Source: Entophlyctis helioformis
Lineage: Eukaryota > Chytridiomycota > Chytridiomycetes > Chytridiales > Chytriomycetaceae
Assembly: GCA_025526915.1 (NCBI GenBank)
Contig: JAHLKH010000362.1
Coordinates: 1 to 17,277 of the forward strand
Length of the DNA stretch: 17,277 nucleotides
Direction: 5' to 3'
The position numbers and the translations under genes were made by a program. The notes beneath the pieces are model-generated. The model did not search any database. It was not told the origin of the DNA and saw nothing but the letters and a program-made list of their open reading frames with translations. The stretch's first letter is position 1. The number at the start of each line of letters is the position of its first letter. Below are positions 16,298-17,277 of the stretch, piece after piece.

Positions 16298-17277
16298 ATG
16301 TCCGTCCTTTTCCGAGATTCTCGCCCACAAGACCGGCTCGTTCCCTGTGTCCACCAACATCCCCGTAAGTCGGCCAGTCTTGCGCTGCCTGCCGTCCATC
16401 GTCGCCTGCCGTCCATCGTCGCCTGCCGTCCATCGTCGCCTGCCCTGCCCACCTGTGTCGCTCCCTGGCTGTGGAACAATGGACGCCAATCTGACGCAAT
16501 CCAACCCGCCACACCACGCCGTGCCTTTGCCACAGACCACGTCCGTCCACGCCGCCATCTTCCTCGACGAGCTGCCCTCGGACGACGACCTTGTCCGCAT
16601 CTGGCACGAAAAGGTGCTCGTCCACGAGCGCATGTCGTCCACGATCGGCGTCGAGCCCGAGCACGGCCGCTTCCAGTTTGTCCCTGCCACCGACATTGAC
16701 GTTGAGCGCAACCATCTCGTCCGCAAGACGGTCGGCTCAGAGACTGAGATCCTGCGCTACGTCGAGTCCATCTTTGGCCGCTCGTGGGTCGAGGAGCAGG
16801 CTGCCGGCAGACCGCTCTGGTACATCCATCTGATCACCAACGACGGCTCCAGCGTCGATCCCGCCAACCCGTCCAAGAATGCCCGCCAGTCGGCCCTTGT
16901 CCTCGAGTTCCACCACGCCATCGGAGACGGCATGTCGCTCATGAAGATGCTCCAGTCGATCTACACGGATAAGGACGGCAACCCGCTCGAGCTTGAGACG
17001 TCCAAGATCGCATCTGCTGCTGCTGCTGCCGCCGTCCCTGCCAAGCAAGCCAAGGCACACGGCCATGGCCACAAGGTGTCTCGCCGCAAGAAGGCGTTCG
17101 CCAAGCTGGTCCGCAACGTCAAGATGATCGGAAACCTCTTCCGTGCTGCCTTCAAGCTCCTTCTGTCGTCGAGCCTGTGGCCCGACACCAACACATACCT
17201 CAAGGAGCCGTACCAGCCGTACGTCTACGACAACACCCGCGTAATCAACACCATCCCGCCCATCTCCCTCGACACAA
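16298..17277 (+). CDS. Wax-ester synthase/diacylglycerol acyltransferase (WS/DGAT-like), 5' part, cut by window end
   Basis: The securely coding part runs from 16536 to the window end in one frame, continuing from an exon ending at 16364; the intron 16365-16535 (GTAAGT...GCCACAG) is phase 0. The diagnostic feature is HHAIGDG (16911-16931), the HHxxxDG acyl-transfer motif of the WS/DGAT family, in a typical context (LVLEFHHAIGDGMSLM) and preceded by a RPLWYIHLI strand. A basic, hydrophobic segment near 17080-17165 (RRKKAFAKLV, then LFRAAFKLLL) is probably membrane-associated. These enzymes esterify fatty acyl-CoA to fatty alcohol or diacylglycerol, making storage lipid at the ER or lipid droplet. 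The 5' end is uncertain. The ATG at 16298 reads MSVL and then is out of frame by one base with SEILAHKTGSFPVSTNIP, so a T-run slip at 16308-16311 or an undetected splice is implied. The next in-frame ATG (16479) lies within the intron. Confidence 0.8.
16365..16535 (+). other. Phase-0 intron with a three-copy 17-bp minisatellite, readable in frame
   Basis: 171 bp, GTAAGT donor and TTTGCCACAG acceptor. It contains GCCGTCCATCGTCGCCT three times in tandem (16391-16441). The length is a multiple of 3 with no in-frame stop, so a retained intron would insert 57 residues without breaking the protein. The inserted translation (Pro/Arg/Cys-rich) is not protein-like, which favours removal. Confidence 0.65.

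Overview
The window looks like nuclear DNA of a GC-rich, intron-containing fungus, probably an early-diverging (chytrid-like) one. The evidence is short GT-AG introns (mostly 55-180 bp) with GTAAGT/GTACGT/GTATGT donors and CTAAC/CTGAC branch-like sites, AATAAA signals just after stop codons, and a gene set (LDAH-type lipid-droplet hydrolase, ZADH2/PTGR3-type peroxisomal reductase, wax-ester synthase/DGAT, ZCCHC10) that is eukaryotic and opisthokont-like. Taxonomy is an inference; I see no rRNA, tRNA, CRISPR array or recognisable transposon.

Layout. 1-1200 (+): 3' part of a Ser/Arg-rich protein of unknown function. 1261-1935 (-): ZCCHC10-like zinc-knuckle protein with an RS/Ser-rich tail. 1938-3264 (+): LDAH-type serine hydrolase in 3 exons, whose ATG lies 2 bp from the start codon of the divergent ZCCHC10 gene. 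3450-5086 (+): ZADH2/PTGR3-type oxidoreductase in 6 exons, ending in a PTS1-like ARL. 5460-12484 (+): a roughly 2276-residue, four-exon, type I membrane mucin-like protein. It has a signal peptide, 15 copies of a 37-residue acidic Thr/Glu repeat, then about 33 copies of a 23/28-residue Pro/Val/Ala repeat, a Gly/Asn/Ser stalk, one transmembrane helix and a tail of about 387 residues. 12736-15573 (+): a smaller gene of the same architecture without tandem arrays, probably a diverged tandem paralogue, whose only intron is unusually long and low in complexity. 16298-17277 (+): 5' part of a WS/DGAT acyltransferase (HHAIGDG motif), cut by the window edge, with a confused 5' end.

How they fit together. 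Two themes are visible. One is neutral-lipid and peroxisomal metabolism (LDAH, ZADH2/PTGR3, WS/DGAT). The other is a pair of neighbouring cell-surface proteins with a secreted Ser/Thr/Pro-rich ectodomain, one transmembrane helix and a long cytoplasmic tail, the architecture of fungal signalling mucins and wall-stress sensors. The most striking feature is the giant repeat protein. Its real reading frame through the first array only appears after splicing and is not the longest open frame there. Its two internal exons can be skipped without changing frame, and its second array contains a recent duplication of about 0.7 kb.
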